Positions 1 through 15,831 of a stretch of DNA of 64,000 nt are shown one piece after another; the stretch's first letter is position 1, and every line of letters begins with the position of its first letter. The DNA lies in assembly GCA_963966185.1 (NCBI GenBank), contig CAWZYM010000435.1, positions 1 through 64,000 of the forward strand, read 5' to 3'. A program made the translations under genes and the position numbers. This stretch comes from Rhabditoides inermis. Taxonomy: Eukaryota > Nematoda > Chromadorea > Rhabditida > Rhabditidae. The notes beneath the pieces are model-generated. The model searched no databases. It was not told the DNA's origin and was given only the letters and a program-made list of their open reading frames with translations.

Positions 1-31
1 CTGACGATTTCTCACAACTAGTTCAATCCTT

Positions 32-68
<37 letters not shown>

Positions 69-1395
69 AAATATTAAGGTGTCAATCATACCATTTAATT
101 ATTGAACTACTGTCATCCTTGCACCATGCTTTTTCTGAGCACAGATTTTGAAACAAACTAAACGAAACGATTGAAACGAAACAAGAAAATTCATTGCAAA
201 AAGCAATGAAACGAAATAAAACGAAATAAACTGATTGCAAAACGCAATGAACTCACACAAATGGTTCACAAGAGCACAGCGCCCCAATTTTTGAAATTGA
301 TTACATCGAGAAAATTATATTTTCGGGTCTGCTAGCACCGTTCACAGACCTTGCATATATCTTTTTATCGATTTCGAATCAATTCAATTCGAAAGAAAGA
401 CCAGTTGCAAACGCAAACACGGTCAATCATGCCACTTCTACTTTTCATCATATCAACCTGACGATTTCTCACAACTAGTTCATTCCTTTGCTCTCTCTCT
501 CTCTCTCTCTCTAAAATATTAAGGTGTCAATCATACCATTTAATTATTGAACTACTGTCATCCTCGCACCATGTTTTTTTCTGAGCACAGATTTTGAAAC
601 AAACTAAACGAAACGATTGAAACGAAACAAGAAAATTCATCGCGAAAAGCAATGAAACGAAATAAAACTGATTGCAAAACGCAATGAATTCACACAAATA
701 TTTCTCTGGTTCACAAGAGCACCGCGCCCCAATTTTTGAAATTGATTACATCGAGAAAATTATATATGTTCGGGTCTGCTAGCACCGTTCACAGACCTTG
801 CATATATCACTTTATCGAATTCGAATCAATTCAATTCGAAAAAAAGACCAGTTGCAAACGCAAACACGGTCAATCATGCCACTTCTACTTTTCATCATGT
901 CAACCTGACGATTTCTCACAACTAGTTCAATCCTTTACCCTCTCTCTCTCTCTCTCTCTCTCTCTAAAATATTAAGGTGTCAATCATACCATTTAATTAT
1001 TGAACTACTGTCATCCTTGCACCATGCTTTTTCTGAGCACAGATTTTGAAACAAACTAAACGAAACGATTGAAACGAAACAAGAAAAATCATTGCAAAAA
1101 GCAATGAAACGAAATAAAACGAAATAAACTGATTGCAAAACGCAATGAACTCACACAAATATTTCTCTGGTTCACAAGAGCACAGCGCCACAATTTTTGA
1201 AATTGATTACATCGAGAAAATTATATTTTCGGGTCTGCTAGCACCGTTCACAGACCTTGCATATATCTTTTTATCGATTTCGAATCAATTCAATTCGAAA
1301 GAAAGACCAGTTGCAAACGCAAACACGGTCAATCATGCCACTTCTACTTTTCATCATATCAACCTGACGATTTCTCACAACTAGTTCATTCCTTT

Positions 1396-1429
<34 letters not shown>

Positions 1430-1851
1430 AATTATTAAGGTGTCAATCATACCATTTAATTATTGAACTACTGTCATCCTCGCACCATGTTTTTTTCTGA
1501 GCACAGATTTTGAAACAAACTAAACGAAACGATTGAAACGAAACAAGAAAATTCATCGCGAAAAGCAATGAAACGAAATAAAACTGATTGCAAAACGCAA
1601 TGAATTCACACAAATATTTCTCTGGTTCACAAGAGCACCGCGCCCCAATTTTTGAAATTGATTACATCGAGAAAATTATATATGTTCGGGTCTGCTAGCA
1701 CCGTTCACAGACCTTGCATATATCACTTTATCGAATTCGAATCAATTCAATTCGAAAAAAAGACCAGTTGCAAACGCAAACACGGTCAATCATGCCACTT
1801 CTACTTTTCATCATGTCAACCTGACGATTTCTCACAACTAGTTCAATCCTT

Positions 1852-1902
<51 letters not shown>

Positions 1903-2321
1903 AAATATTAAGGTGTCAATCATACCATTTAATTATTGAACTACTGTCATCCTTGCACCATGCTTTTTCTGAGCACAGATTTTGAAACAAACTAAACGAA
2001 ACGATTGAAACGAAACAAGAAAAATCATTGCAAAAAGCAATGAAACGAAATAAACTGATTGCAAAACGCAATGAACTCACACAAATATTTCTCTGGTTCA
2101 CAAGAGCACAGCGCCCCAATTTTTGAAATTGATTACATCGAGAAAATTATATTTTCGGGTCTGCTAGCACCGTTCACAGACCTTGCATATATATTTTTAT
2201 CGATTTCGAATCAATTCAATTCGAAAGAAAGACCAGTTGCAAACGCAAACACGGTCAATCATGCCACTTCTACTTTTCATCATATCAACCTGACGATTTC
2301 TCACAACTAGTTCATTCCTTT

Positions 2322-2359
<38 letters not shown>

Positions 2360-2781
2360 AAATATTAAGGTGTCAATCATACCATTTAATTATTGAACTA
2401 CTGTCATCCTCGCACCATGTCTTTTTCTGAGCACAGATTTTGAAACAAACTAAACGAAACGATTGAAACGAAACAAGAAAATTCATCGCGAAAAGCAATG
2501 AAACGAAATAAAACTGATTGCAAAACGCAATGAATTCACACAAATATTTCTCTGGTTCACAAGAGCACCGCGCCCAAATTTTTGAAATTGATTACATCGA
2601 GAAAATTATATATGTTCGGGTCTGCTAGCACCGTTCACAGACCTTGCATATATCACTTTATCGAATTCGAATCAATTCAATTCGAAAAAAAGACCAGTTG
2701 CAAACGCAAACACGGTCAATCATGCCACTTCTACTTTTCATCATGTCAACCTGACGATTTCTCACAACTAGTTCAATCCTT

Positions 2782-2816
<35 letters not shown>

Positions 2817-3235
2817 AAATATTAAGGTGTCAATCATACCATTTAATTATTGAACTACTGTCATCCTTGCACCATGCTTTTTCTGAGCACAGATTTTGAA
2901 ACAAACTAAACGAAACGATTGAAACGAAACAAGAAAAATCATTGCAAAAAGCAATGAAACGAAATAAACTGATTGCAAAACGCAATGAACTCACACAAAT
3001 ATTTCTCTGGTTCACAAGAGCACAGCGCCCCAATTTTTGAAATTGATTACATCGAGAAAATTATATTTTCGGGTCTGCTAGCACCGTTCACAGACCTTGC
3101 ATATATCTTTTTATCGATTTCGAATCAATTCAATTCGAAAGAAAGACCAGTTGCAAACGCAAACACGGTCAATCATGCCACTTCTACTTTTCATCATATC
3201 AACCTGACGATTTCTCACAACTAGTTCATTCCTTT

Positions 3236-3269
<34 letters not shown>

Positions 3270-3691
3270 AAATATTAAGGTGTCAATCATACCATTTAAT
3301 TATTGAACTACTGTCATCCTCGCACCATGTTTTTTTCTGAGCACAGATTTTGAAACAAACTAAACGAAACGATTGAAACGAAACAAGAAAATTCATCGCG
3401 AAAAGCAATGAAACGAAATAAAACTGATTGCAAAACGCAATGAATTCACACAAATATTTCTCTGGTTCACAAGAGCACCGCGCCCCAATTTTTGAAATTG
3501 ATTACATCGAGAAAATTATATATGTTCGGGTCTGCTAGCACCGTTCACAGACCTTGCATATATCACTTTATCGAATTCGAATCAATTCAATTCGAAAAAA
3601 AGACCAGTTGCAAACGCAAACACGGTCAATCATGCCACTTCTACTTTTCATCATGTCAACCTGACGATTTCTCACAACTAGTTCAATCCTT

Positions 3692-3732
<41 letters not shown>

Positions 3733-4160
3733 AAATATTAAGGTGTCAATCATACCATTTAATTATTGAACTACTGTCATCCTTGCACCATGCTTTTTCT
3801 GAGCACAGATTTTGAAACAAACTAAACGAAACGATTGAAACGAAACAAGAAAAATCATTGCAAAAAGCAATGAAACGAAATAAAACGAAATAAACTGATT
3901 GCAAAACGCAATGAACTCACACAAATATTTCTCTGGTTCACAAGAGCACAGCGCCCCAATTTTTGAAATTGATTACATCGAGAAAATTATATTTTCGGGT
4001 CTGCTAGCACCGTTCACAGACCTTGCATATATCACTTTATCGAATTCGAATCAATTCAATTCGAAAAAAAGACCAGTTGCAAACGCAAACACGGTCAATC
4101 ATGCCACTTCTACTTTTCATCATGTCAACCTGACGATTTCTCACAACTAGTTCAATCCTT

Positions 4161-4209
<49 letters not shown>

Positions 4210-4639
4210 AAAATATTAAGGTGTCAATCATACCATTTAATTATTGAACTACTGTCATCCTTGCACCATGCTTTTTCTGAGCACAGATTTTGAAACAAAC
4301 TAAACGAAACGATTGAAACGAAACAAGAAAATTCATTGCAAAAAGCAATGAAACGAAATAAAACGAAATAAACTGATTGCAAAACGCAATGAACTCACAC
4401 AAATATTTCTCTGGTTCACAAGAGCACAGCGCCCCAATTTTTGAAATAGATTACATCGAGAAAATTATATTTTCGGGTCTGCTAGCACCGTTCACAGACC
4501 TTGCATATATCTTTTTATCGATTTCGAATCAATTCAATTCGAAAGAAAGACCAGTTGCAAACGCAAACACGGTCAATCATGCCACTTCTACTTTTCATCA
4601 TATCAACCTGACGATTTCTCACAACTAGTTCATTCCTTT

Positions 4640-4683
<44 letters not shown>

Positions 4684-5105
4684 AAATATTAAGGTGTCAA
4701 TCATACCATTTAATTATTGAACTACTGTCATCCTCGCACCATGTTTTTTTCTGAGCACAGATTTTGAAACAAACTAAACGAAACGATTGAAACGAAACAA
4801 GAAAATTCATCGCGAAAAGCAATGAAACGAAATAAAACTGATTGCAAAACGCAATGAATTCACACAAATATTTCTCTGGTTCACAAGAGCACCGCGCCCC
4901 AATTTTTGAAATTGATTACATCGAGAAAATTATATATGTTCGGGTCTGCTAGCACCGTTCACAGACCTTGCATATATCACTTTATCGAATTCGAATCAAT
5001 TCAATTCGAAAAAAAGACCAGTTGCAAACGCAAACACGGTCAATCATGCCACTTCTACTTTTCATCATGTCAACCTGACGATTTCTCACAACTAGTTCAA
5101 TCCTT

Positions 5106-5150
<45 letters not shown>

Positions 5151-5569
5151 AAATATTAAGGTGTCAATCATACCATTTAATTATTGAACTACTGTCATCC
5201 TTGCACCATGCTTTTTCTGAGCACAGATTTTGAAACAAACTAAACGAAACGATTGAAACGAAACAAGAAAAATCATTGCAAAAAGCAATGAAACGAAATA
5301 AACTGATTGCAAAACGCAATGAACTCACACAAATATTTCTCTGGTTCACAAGAGCACAGCGCCCCAATTTTTGAAATTGATTACATCGAGAAAATTATAT
5401 TTTCGGGTCTGCTAGCACCGTTCACAGACCTTGCATATATCTTTTTATCGATTTCGAATCAATTCAATTCGAAAGAAAGACCAGTTGCAAACGCAAACAC
5501 GGTCAATCATGCCACTTCTACTTTTCATCATATCAACCTGACGATTTCTCACAACTAGTTCATTCCTTT

Positions 5570-5601
<32 letters not shown>

Positions 5602-6023
5602 AATTATTAAGGTGTCAATCATACCATTTAATTATTGAACTACTGTCATCCTCGCACCATGTTTTTTTCTGAGCACAGATTTTGAAACAAACTAAACGAA
5701 ACTATTGAAACGAAACAAGAAAATTCATCGCGAAAAGCAATGAAACGAAATAAAACTGATTGCAAAACGCAATGAATTCACACAAATATTTCTCTGGTTC
5801 ACAAGAGCACCGCGCCCCAATTTTTGAAATTGATTACATCGAGAAAATTATATATGTTCGGGTCTGCTAGCACCGTTCACAGACCTTGCATATATCACTT
5901 TATCGAATTCGAATCAATTCAATTCGAAAAAAAGACCAGTTGCAAACGCAAACACGGTCAATCATGCCACTTCTACTTTTCATCATGTCAACCTGACGAT
6001 TTCTCACAACTAGTTCAATCCTT

Positions 6024-6072
<49 letters not shown>

Positions 6073-6493
6073 AAATATTAAGGTGTCAATCATACCATTT
6101 AATTATTGAACTACTGTCATCCTTGCACCATGCTTTTTCTGAGCACAGATTTTGATACAAACTAAACGAAACGATTGAAACGAAACAAGAAAATTCATTG
6201 CAAAAAGCAATGAAACGAAATAAAACTGATTGCAAAACGCAATGAATTCACACAAATATTTCTCTGGTTCACAAGAGCACCGCGCCCCAATTTTTGAAAT
6301 TGATTACATCGAGAAAATTATATATGTTCGGGTCTGCTAGCACCGTTCACAGACCTTGCATATATCACTTTATCGAATTCGAATCAATTCAATTCGAAAA
6401 AAAGACCAGTTGCAAACGCAAACACGGTCAATCATGCCACTTCTACTTTTCATCATGTCAACCTGACGATTTCTCACAACTAGTTCAATCCTT

Positions 6494-6530
<37 letters not shown>

Positions 6531-6953
6531 AAATATTAAGGTGTCAATCATACCATTTAATTATTGAACTACTGTCATCCTCGCACCATGTTTTTTTCTG
6601 AGCACAGATTTTGAAACAAACTAAACGAAACGATTGAAACGAAACAAGAAAATTCATCGCGAAAAGCAATGAAACGAAATAAAACTGATTGCAAAACGCA
6701 ATGAATTCACACAAATATTTCTCTGGTTCACAAGAGCACCGCGCCCCAATTTTTGAAATTGATTACATCGAGAAAATTATATATGTTCGGGTCTGCTAGC
6801 ACCGTTCACAGACCTTGCATATATCTTTTTATCGATTTCGAATCAATTCAATTCGAAAGAAAGACCAGTTGCAAACGCAAACACGGTCAATCATGCCACT
6901 TCTACTTTTCATCATATCAACCTGACGATTTCTCACAACTAGTTCATTCCTTT

Positions 6954-6997
<44 letters not shown>

Positions 6998-7419
6998 AAT
7001 TATTAAGGTGTCAATCATACCATTTAATTATTGAACTACTGTCATCCTCGCACCATGTTTTTTTCTGAGCACAGATTTTGAAACAAACTAAACGAAACGA
7101 TTGAAACGAAACAAGAAAATTCATCGCGAAAAGCAATGAAACGAAATAAAACTGATTGCAAAACGCAATGAATTCACACAAATATTTCTCTGGTTCACAA
7201 GAGCACCGCGCCCCAATTTTTGAAATTGATTACATCGAGAAAATTATATATGTTCGGGTCTGCTAGCACCGTTCACAGACCTTGCATATATCACTTTATC
7301 GAATTCGAATCAATTCAATTCGAAAAAAAGACCAGTTGCAAACGCAAACACGGTCAATCATGCCACTTCTACTTTTCATCATGTCAACCTGACGATTTCT
7401 CACAACTAGTTCAATCCTT

Positions 7420-7451
<32 letters not shown>

Positions 7452-7874
7452 AAAATATTAAGGTGTCAATCATACCATTTAATTATTGAACTACTGTCAT
7501 CCTCGCACCATGTTTTTTTCTGAGCACAGATTTTGAAACAAACTAAACGAAACGATTGAAACGAAACAAGAAAATTCATCGCGAAAAGCAATGAAACGAA
7601 ATAAAACTGATTGCAAAACGCAATGAATTCACACAAATATTTCTCTGGTTCACAAGAGCACCGCGCCCCAATTTTTGAAATTGATTACATCGAGAAAATT
7701 ATATATGTTCGGGTCTGCTAGCACCGTTCACAGACCTTGCATATATCACTTTATCGAATTCGAATCAATTCAATTCGAAAAAAAGACCAGTTGCAAACGC
7801 AAACACGGTCAATCATGCCACTTCTACTTTTCATCATGTCAACCTGACGATTTCTCACAACTAGTTCAATCCTT

Positions 7875-7921
<47 letters not shown>

Positions 7922-8787
7922 AAATATTAAGGTGTCAATCATACCATTTAATTATTGAACTACTGTCATCCTTGCACCATGCTTTTTCTGAGCACAGATT
8001 TTGAAACAAACTAAACGAAACGATTGAAACGAAACAAGAAAAATCATTGCAAAAAGCAATGAAACGAAATAAACTGATTGCAAAACGCAATGAACTCACA
8101 CAAATATTTCTCTGGTTCACAAGAGCACAGCGCCCCAATTTTTGAAATTGATTACATCGAGAAAATTATATTTTCGGGTCTGCTAGCACCGTTCACAGAC
8201 CTTGCATATATTTTATCGATTTCGAATCAATTCAATTCGAAAGAAAGACCAGTTGCAAACGCAAACACGGTCAATCATGCCACTTCTACTTTTCATCATA
8301 TCAACCTGACGATTTCTCACAACTAGTTCATTCCTTTGCTCTCTCTCTCTCTCTCTCTCTCTCTAAATTATTAAGGTGTCAATCATACCATTTAATTATT
8401 GAACTACTGTCATCCTCGCACCATGTTTTTTTCTGAGCACAGATTTTGAAACAAACTAAACGAAACGATTGAAACGAAACAAGAAAATTCATCGCGAAAA
8501 GCAATGAAACGAAATAAAACTGATTGCAAAACGCAATGAATTCACACAAATATTTCTCTGGTTCACAAGAGCACCGCGCCCCAATTTTTGAAATTGATTA
8601 CATCGAGAAAATTATATATGTTCGGGTCTGCTAGCACCGTTCACAGACCTTGCATATATCACTTTATCGAATTCGAATCAATTCAATTCGAAAAAAAGAC
8701 CAGTTGCAAACGCAAACACGGTCAATCATGCCACTTCTACTTTTCATCATGTCAACCTGACGATTTCTCACAACTAGTTCAATCCTT

Positions 8788-8840
<53 letters not shown>

Positions 8841-9260
8841 AAATATTAAGGTGTCAATCATACCATTTAATTATTGAACTACTGTCATCCTTGCACCATG
8901 CTTTTTCTGAGCACAGATTTTGAAACAAACTAAACGAAACGATTGAAACGAAACAAGAAAATTCATTGCAAAAAGCAATGAAACGAAATAAACTGATTGC
9001 AAAACGCAATGAATTCACACAAATATTTCTCTGGTTCACAAGAGCACCGCGCCCCAATTTTTGAAATTGATTACATCGAGAAAATTATATATGTTCGGGT
9101 CTGCTAGCACCGTTCACAGACCTTGCATATATCACTTTATCGAATTCGAATCAATTCAATTCGAAAAAAAGACCAGTTGCAAACGCAAACACGGTCAATC
9201 ATGCCACTTCTACTTTTCATCATGTCAACCTGACGATTTCTCACAACTAGTTCAATCCTT

Positions 9261-9305
<45 letters not shown>

Positions 9306-9734
9306 AAATATTAAGGTGTCAATCATACCATTTAATTATTGAACTACTGTCATCCTTGCACCATGCTTTTTCTGAGCACAGATTTTGAAACAAACTAAAC
9401 GAAACGATTGAAACGAAACAAGAAAAATCATTGCAAAAAGCAATGAAACGAAATAAAACGAAATAAACTGATTGCAAAACGCAATGAACTCACACAAATA
9501 TTTCTCTGGTTCACAAGAGCACAGCGCCCCAATTTTTGAAATTGATTACATCGAGAAAATTATATTTTCGGGTCTGCTAGCACCGTTCACAGACCTTGCA
9601 TATATCTTTTTATCGATTTCGAATCAATTCAATTCGAAAGAAAGACCAGTTGCAAACGCAAACACGGTCAATCATGCCACTTCTACTTTTCATCATATCA
9701 ACCTGACGATTTCTCACAACTGGTTCATTCCTTT

Positions 9735-9774
<40 letters not shown>

Positions 9775-10196
9775 AATTATTAAGGTGTCAATCATACCAT
9801 TTAATTATTGAACTACTGTCATCCTCGCACCATGTTTTTTTCTGAGCACAGATTTTGAAACAAACTAAACGAAACGATTGAAACGAAACAAGAAAATTCA
9901 TCGCGAAAAGCAATGAAACGAAATAAAACTGATTGCAAAACGCAATGAATTCACACAAATATTTCTCTGGTTCACAAGAGCACCGCGCCCCAATTTTTGA
10001 AATTGATTACATCGAGAAAATTATATATGTTCGGGTCTGCTAGCACCGTTCACAGACCTTGCATATATCACTTTATCGAATTCGAATCAATTCAATTCGA
10101 AAAAAAGACCAGTTGCAAACGCAAACACGGTCAATCATGCCACTTCTACTTTTCATCATGTCAACCTGACGATTTCTCACAACTAGTTCAATCCTT

Positions 10197-10233
<37 letters not shown>

Positions 10234-10661
10234 AAATATTAAGGTGTCAATCATACCATTTAATTATTGAACTACTGTCATCCTTGCACCATGCTTTTTC
10301 TGAGCACAGATTTTGAAACAAACTAAACGAAACGATTGAAACGAAACAAGAAAATTCATTGCAAAAAGCAATGAAACGAAATAAAACGAAATAAACTGAT
10401 TGCAAAACGCAATGAACTCACACAAATATTTCTCTGGTTCACAAGAGCACAGCGCCCCAATTTTTGAAATTGATTACATCGAGAAAATTATATGTTCGGG
10501 TCTGCTAGCACCGTTCACAGACCTTGCATATATCACTTTATCGAATTCGAATCAATTCAATTCGAAAAAAAGACCAGTTGCAAACGCAAACACGGTCAAT
10601 CATGCCACTTCTACTTTTCATCATGTCAACCTGACGATTTCTCACAACTAGTTCAATCCTT

Positions 10662-10700
<39 letters not shown>

Positions 10701-11572
10701 AAATATTGGGTGTCAATCATACCATTTAATTATTGAACTACTGTCATCCTTGCACCATGCTTTTTCTGAGCACAGATTTTGAAACAAACTAAACGAAACG
10801 ATTAAAACGAAACAAGAAAATTCATTGCAAAAAGCAATGAAACGAAATAAAACGAAATAAACTGATTGCAAAACGCAATGAACTCACACAAATATTTCTC
10901 TGGTTCACAAGAGCACAGCGCCACAATTTTTGAAATTGATTACATCGAGAAAATTATATTTTCGGGTCTGCTAGCACCGTTCACAGACCTTGCATATATC
11001 TTTTTATCGATTTCGAATCAATTCAATTCGAAAGAAAGACCAGTTGCAAACGCAAACACGGTCAATCATGCCACTTCTACTTTTCATCATATCAACCTGA
11101 CGATTTCTCACAACTAGTTCATTCCTTTGCTCTCTCTCTCTCTCTCTCTAAAATATTAAGGTGTCAATCATACCATTTAATTATTGAACTACTGTCATCC
11201 TCGCACCATGTTTTTTTCTGAGCACAGATTTTGAAACAAACTAAACGAAACGATTGAAACGAAACAAGAAAATTCATCGCGAAAAGCAATGAAACGAAAT
11301 AAAACTGATTGCAAAACGCAATGAATTCACACAAATATTTCTCTTGTTCACAAGAGCACCGCGCCCCAATTTTTGAAATTGATTACATCGAGAAAATTAT
11401 ATATGTTCGGGTCTGCTAGCACCGTTCACAGACCTTGCATATATCACTTTATCGAATTCGAATCAATTCAATTCGAAAAAAAGACCAGTTGCAAACGCAA
11501 ACACGGTCAATCATGCCACTTCTACTTTTCATCATGTCAACCTGACGATTTCTCACAACTAGTTCAATCCTT

Positions 11573-11621
<49 letters not shown>

Positions 11622-12049
11622 AAATATTAAGGTGTCAATCATACCATTTAATTATTGAACTACTGTCATCCTTGCACCATGCTTTTTCTGAGCACAGATT
11701 TTGAAACAAACTAAACGAAACGATTGAAACGAAACAAGAAAATTCATTGCAAAAAGCAATGAAACGAAATAAAACGAAATAAACTGATTGCAAAACGCAA
11801 TGAACTCACACAAATATTTCTCTGGTTCACAAGAGCACAGCGCCCCAATTTTTGAAATTGATTACATCGAGAAAATTATATGTTCGGGTCTGCTAGCACC
11901 GTTCACAGACCTTGCATATATCACTTTATCGAATTCGAATCAATTCAATTCGAAAAAAAGACCAGTTGCAAACGCAAACACGGTCAATCATGCCACTTCT
12001 ACTTTTCATCATGTCAACCTGACGATTTCTCACAACTAGTTCAATCCTT

Positions 12050-12088
<39 letters not shown>

Positions 12089-12960
12089 AAATATTGGGTG
12101 TCAATCATACCATTTAATTATTGAACTACTGTCATCCTTGCACCATGCTTTTTCTGAGCACAGATTTTGAAACAAACTAAACGAAACGATTAAAACGAAA
12201 CAAGAAAATTCATTGCAAAAAGCAATGAAACGAAATAAAACGAAATAAACTGATTGCAAAACGCAATGAACTCACACAAATATTTCTCTGGTTCACAAGA
12301 GCACAGCGCCACAATTTTTGAAATTGATTACATCGAGAAAATTATATTTTCGGGTCTGCTAGCACCGTTCACAGACCTTGCATATATCTTTTTATCGATT
12401 TCGAATCAATTCAATTCGAAAGAAAGACCAGTTGCAAACGCAAACACGGTCAATCATGCCACTTCTACTTTTCATCATATCAACCTGACGATTTCTCACA
12501 ACTAGTTCATTCCTTTGCTCTCTCTCTCTCTCTCTCTAAAATATTAAGGTGTCAATCATACCATTTAATTATTGAACTACTGTCATCCTCGCACCATGTT
12601 TTTTTCTGAGCACAGATTTTGAAACAAACTAAACGAAACGATTGAAACGAAACAAGAAAATTCATCGCGAAAAGCAATGAAACGAAATAAAACTGATTGC
12701 AAAACGCAATGAATTCACACAAATATTTCTCTTGTTCACAAGAGCACCGCGCCCCAATTTTTGAAATTGATTACATCGAGAAAATTATATATGTTCGGGT
12801 CTGCTAGCACCGTTCACAGACCTTGCATATATCACTTTATCGAATTCGAATCAATTCAATTCGAAAAAAAGACCAGTTGCAAACGCAAACACGGTCAATC
12901 ATGCCACTTCTACTTTTCATCATGTCAACCTGACGATTTCTCACAACTAGTTCAATCCTT

Positions 12961-13013
<53 letters not shown>

Positions 13014-13442
13014 AAATATTAAGGTGTCAATCATACCATTTAATTATTGAACTACTGTCATCCTTGCACCATGCTTTTTCTGAGCACAGATTTTGAAACA
13101 AACTAAACGAAACGATTGAAACGAAACAAGAAAATTCATTGCAAAAAGCAATGAAACGAAATAAAACGAAATAAACTGATTGCAAAACGCAATGAACTCA
13201 CACAAATATTTCTCTGGTTCACAAGAGCACAGCGCCCCAATTTTTGAAATTGATTACATCGAGAAAATTATATTTTCGGGTCTGCTAGCACCGTTCACAG
13301 ACCTTGCATATATCTTTTTATCGATTTCGAATCAATTCAATTCGAAAGAAAGACCAGTTGCAAACGCAAACACGGTCAATCATGCCACTTCTACTTTTCA
13401 TCATATCAACCTGACGATTTCTCACAACTAGTTCATTCCTTT

Positions 13443-13476
<34 letters not shown>

Positions 13477-13900
13477 AAATATTAAGGTGTCAATCATACC
13501 ATTTAATTATTGAACTACTGTCATCCTCGCACCATGTTTTTTTTTCTGAGCACAGATTTTGAAACAAACTAAACGAAACGATTGAAACGAAACAAGAAAA
13601 TTCATCGCGAAAAGCAATGAAACGAAACAAAACTGATTGCAAAACGCAATGAATTCACACAAATATTTCTCTGGTTCACAAGAGCACCGCGCCCCAATTT
13701 TTGAAATTGATTACATCGAGAAAATTATATATGTTCGGGTCTGCTAGCACCGTTCACAGACCTTGCATATATCACTTTATCGAATTCGAATCAATTCAAT
13801 TCGAAAAAAAGACCAGTTGCAAACGCAAACACGGTCAATCATGCCACTTCTACTTTTCATCATGTCAACCTGACGATTTCTCACAACTAGTTCAATCCTT

Positions 13901-13951
<51 letters not shown>

Positions 13952-14382
13952 AAAATATTAAGGTGTCAATCATACCATTTAATTATTGAACTACTGTCAT
14001 CCTTGCACCATGCTTTTTCTGAGCACAGATTTTGAAACAAACTAAACGAAACGATTGAAACGAAACAAGAAAATTCATTGCAAAAAGCAATGAAACGAAA
14101 TAAAACGAAATAAACTGATTGCAAAACGCAATGAACTCACACAAATATTTCTCTGGTTCACAAGAGCACAGCGCCCCAATTTTTGAAATTGATTACATCG
14201 AGAAAATTATATATGTTCGGGTCTGCTAGCACCGTTCACAGACCTTGCATATATCACTTTATCGAATTCGAATCAATTCAATTCGAAAAAAAGACCAGTT
14301 GCAAACGCAAACACGGTCAATCATGCCACTTCTACTTTTCATCATGTCAACCTGACGATTTCTCACAACTAGTTCAATCCTT

Positions 14383-14441
<59 letters not shown>

Positions 14442-14870
14442 AAATATTAAGGTGTCAATCATACCATTTAATTATTGAACTACTGTCATCCTTGCACCAT
14501 GCTTTTTCTGAGCACAGATTTTGAAACAAACTAAACGAAACGATTGAAACGAAACAAGAAAATTCATTGCAAAAAGCAATGAAACGAAATAAAACGAAAT
14601 AAACTGATTGCAAAACGCAATGAACTCACACAAATATTTCTCTGGTTCACAAGAGCACAGCGCCCCAATTTTTGAAATTGATTACATCGAGAAAATTATA
14701 TTTTCGGGTCTGCTAGCACCGTTCACAGACCTTGCATATATCTTTTTATCGATTTCGAATCAATTCAATTCGAAAGAAAGACCAGTTGCAAACGCAAACA
14801 CGGTCAATCATGCCACTTCTACTTTTCATCATATCAACCTGACGATTTCTCACAACTAGTTCATTCCTTT

Positions 14871-14902
<32 letters not shown>

Positions 14903-15324
14903 AAATATTAAGGTGTCAATCATACCATTTAATTATTGAACTACTGTCATCCTCGCACCATGTTTTTTTCTGAGCACAGATTTTGAAACAAACTAAACGA
15001 AACGATTGAAACGAAACAAGAAAATTCATCGCGAAAAGCAATGAAACGAAATAAAACTGATTGCAAAACGCAATGAATTCACACAAATATTTCTCTGGTT
15101 CACAAGAGCACCGCGCCCCAATTTTTGAAATTGATTACATCGAGAAAATTATATATGTTCGGGTCTGCTAGCACCGTTCACAGACCTTGCATATATCACT
15201 TTATCGAATTCGAATCAATTCAATTCGAAAAAAAGACCAGTTGCAAACGCAAACACGGTCAATCATGCCACTTCTACTTTTCATCATGTCAACCTGACGA
15301 TTTCTCACAACTAGTTCAATCCTT

Positions 15325-15367
<43 letters not shown>

Positions 15368-15796
15368 AAATATTAAGGTGTCAATCATACCATTTAATTA
15401 TTGAACTACTGTCATCCTCGCACCATGTTTTTTTCTGAGCACAGATTTTGAAACAAACTAAACGAAACGATTGAAACGAAACAAGAAAATTCATCGCGAA
15501 AAGCAATGAAACGAAATAAAACGAAATAAACTGATTGCAAAACGCAATGAACTCACACAAATATTTCTCTGGTTCACAAGAGCACAGCGCCCCAATTTTT
15601 GAAATTGATTACATCGAGAAAATTATATTTTCGGGTCTGCTAGCACCGTTCACAGACCTTGCATATATCTTTTTATCGATTTCGAATCAATTCAATTCGA
15701 AAGAAAGACCAGTTGCAAACGCAAACACGGTCAATCATACCACTTCTACTTTTCATCATGTCAACCTGACGATTTCTCACAACTAGTTCAATCCTT

Positions 15797-15831
<35 letters not shown>

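Noticed and set aside
99..15786. Many repeated open frames of 60-113 codons in the satellite, often ending in Leu-Ser repeats
   Set aside because: They are the same two or three frames of the monomer, most start at TTG rather than ATG, they run into the (CT)n tract, and the repeats show no sign of codon-level conservation.
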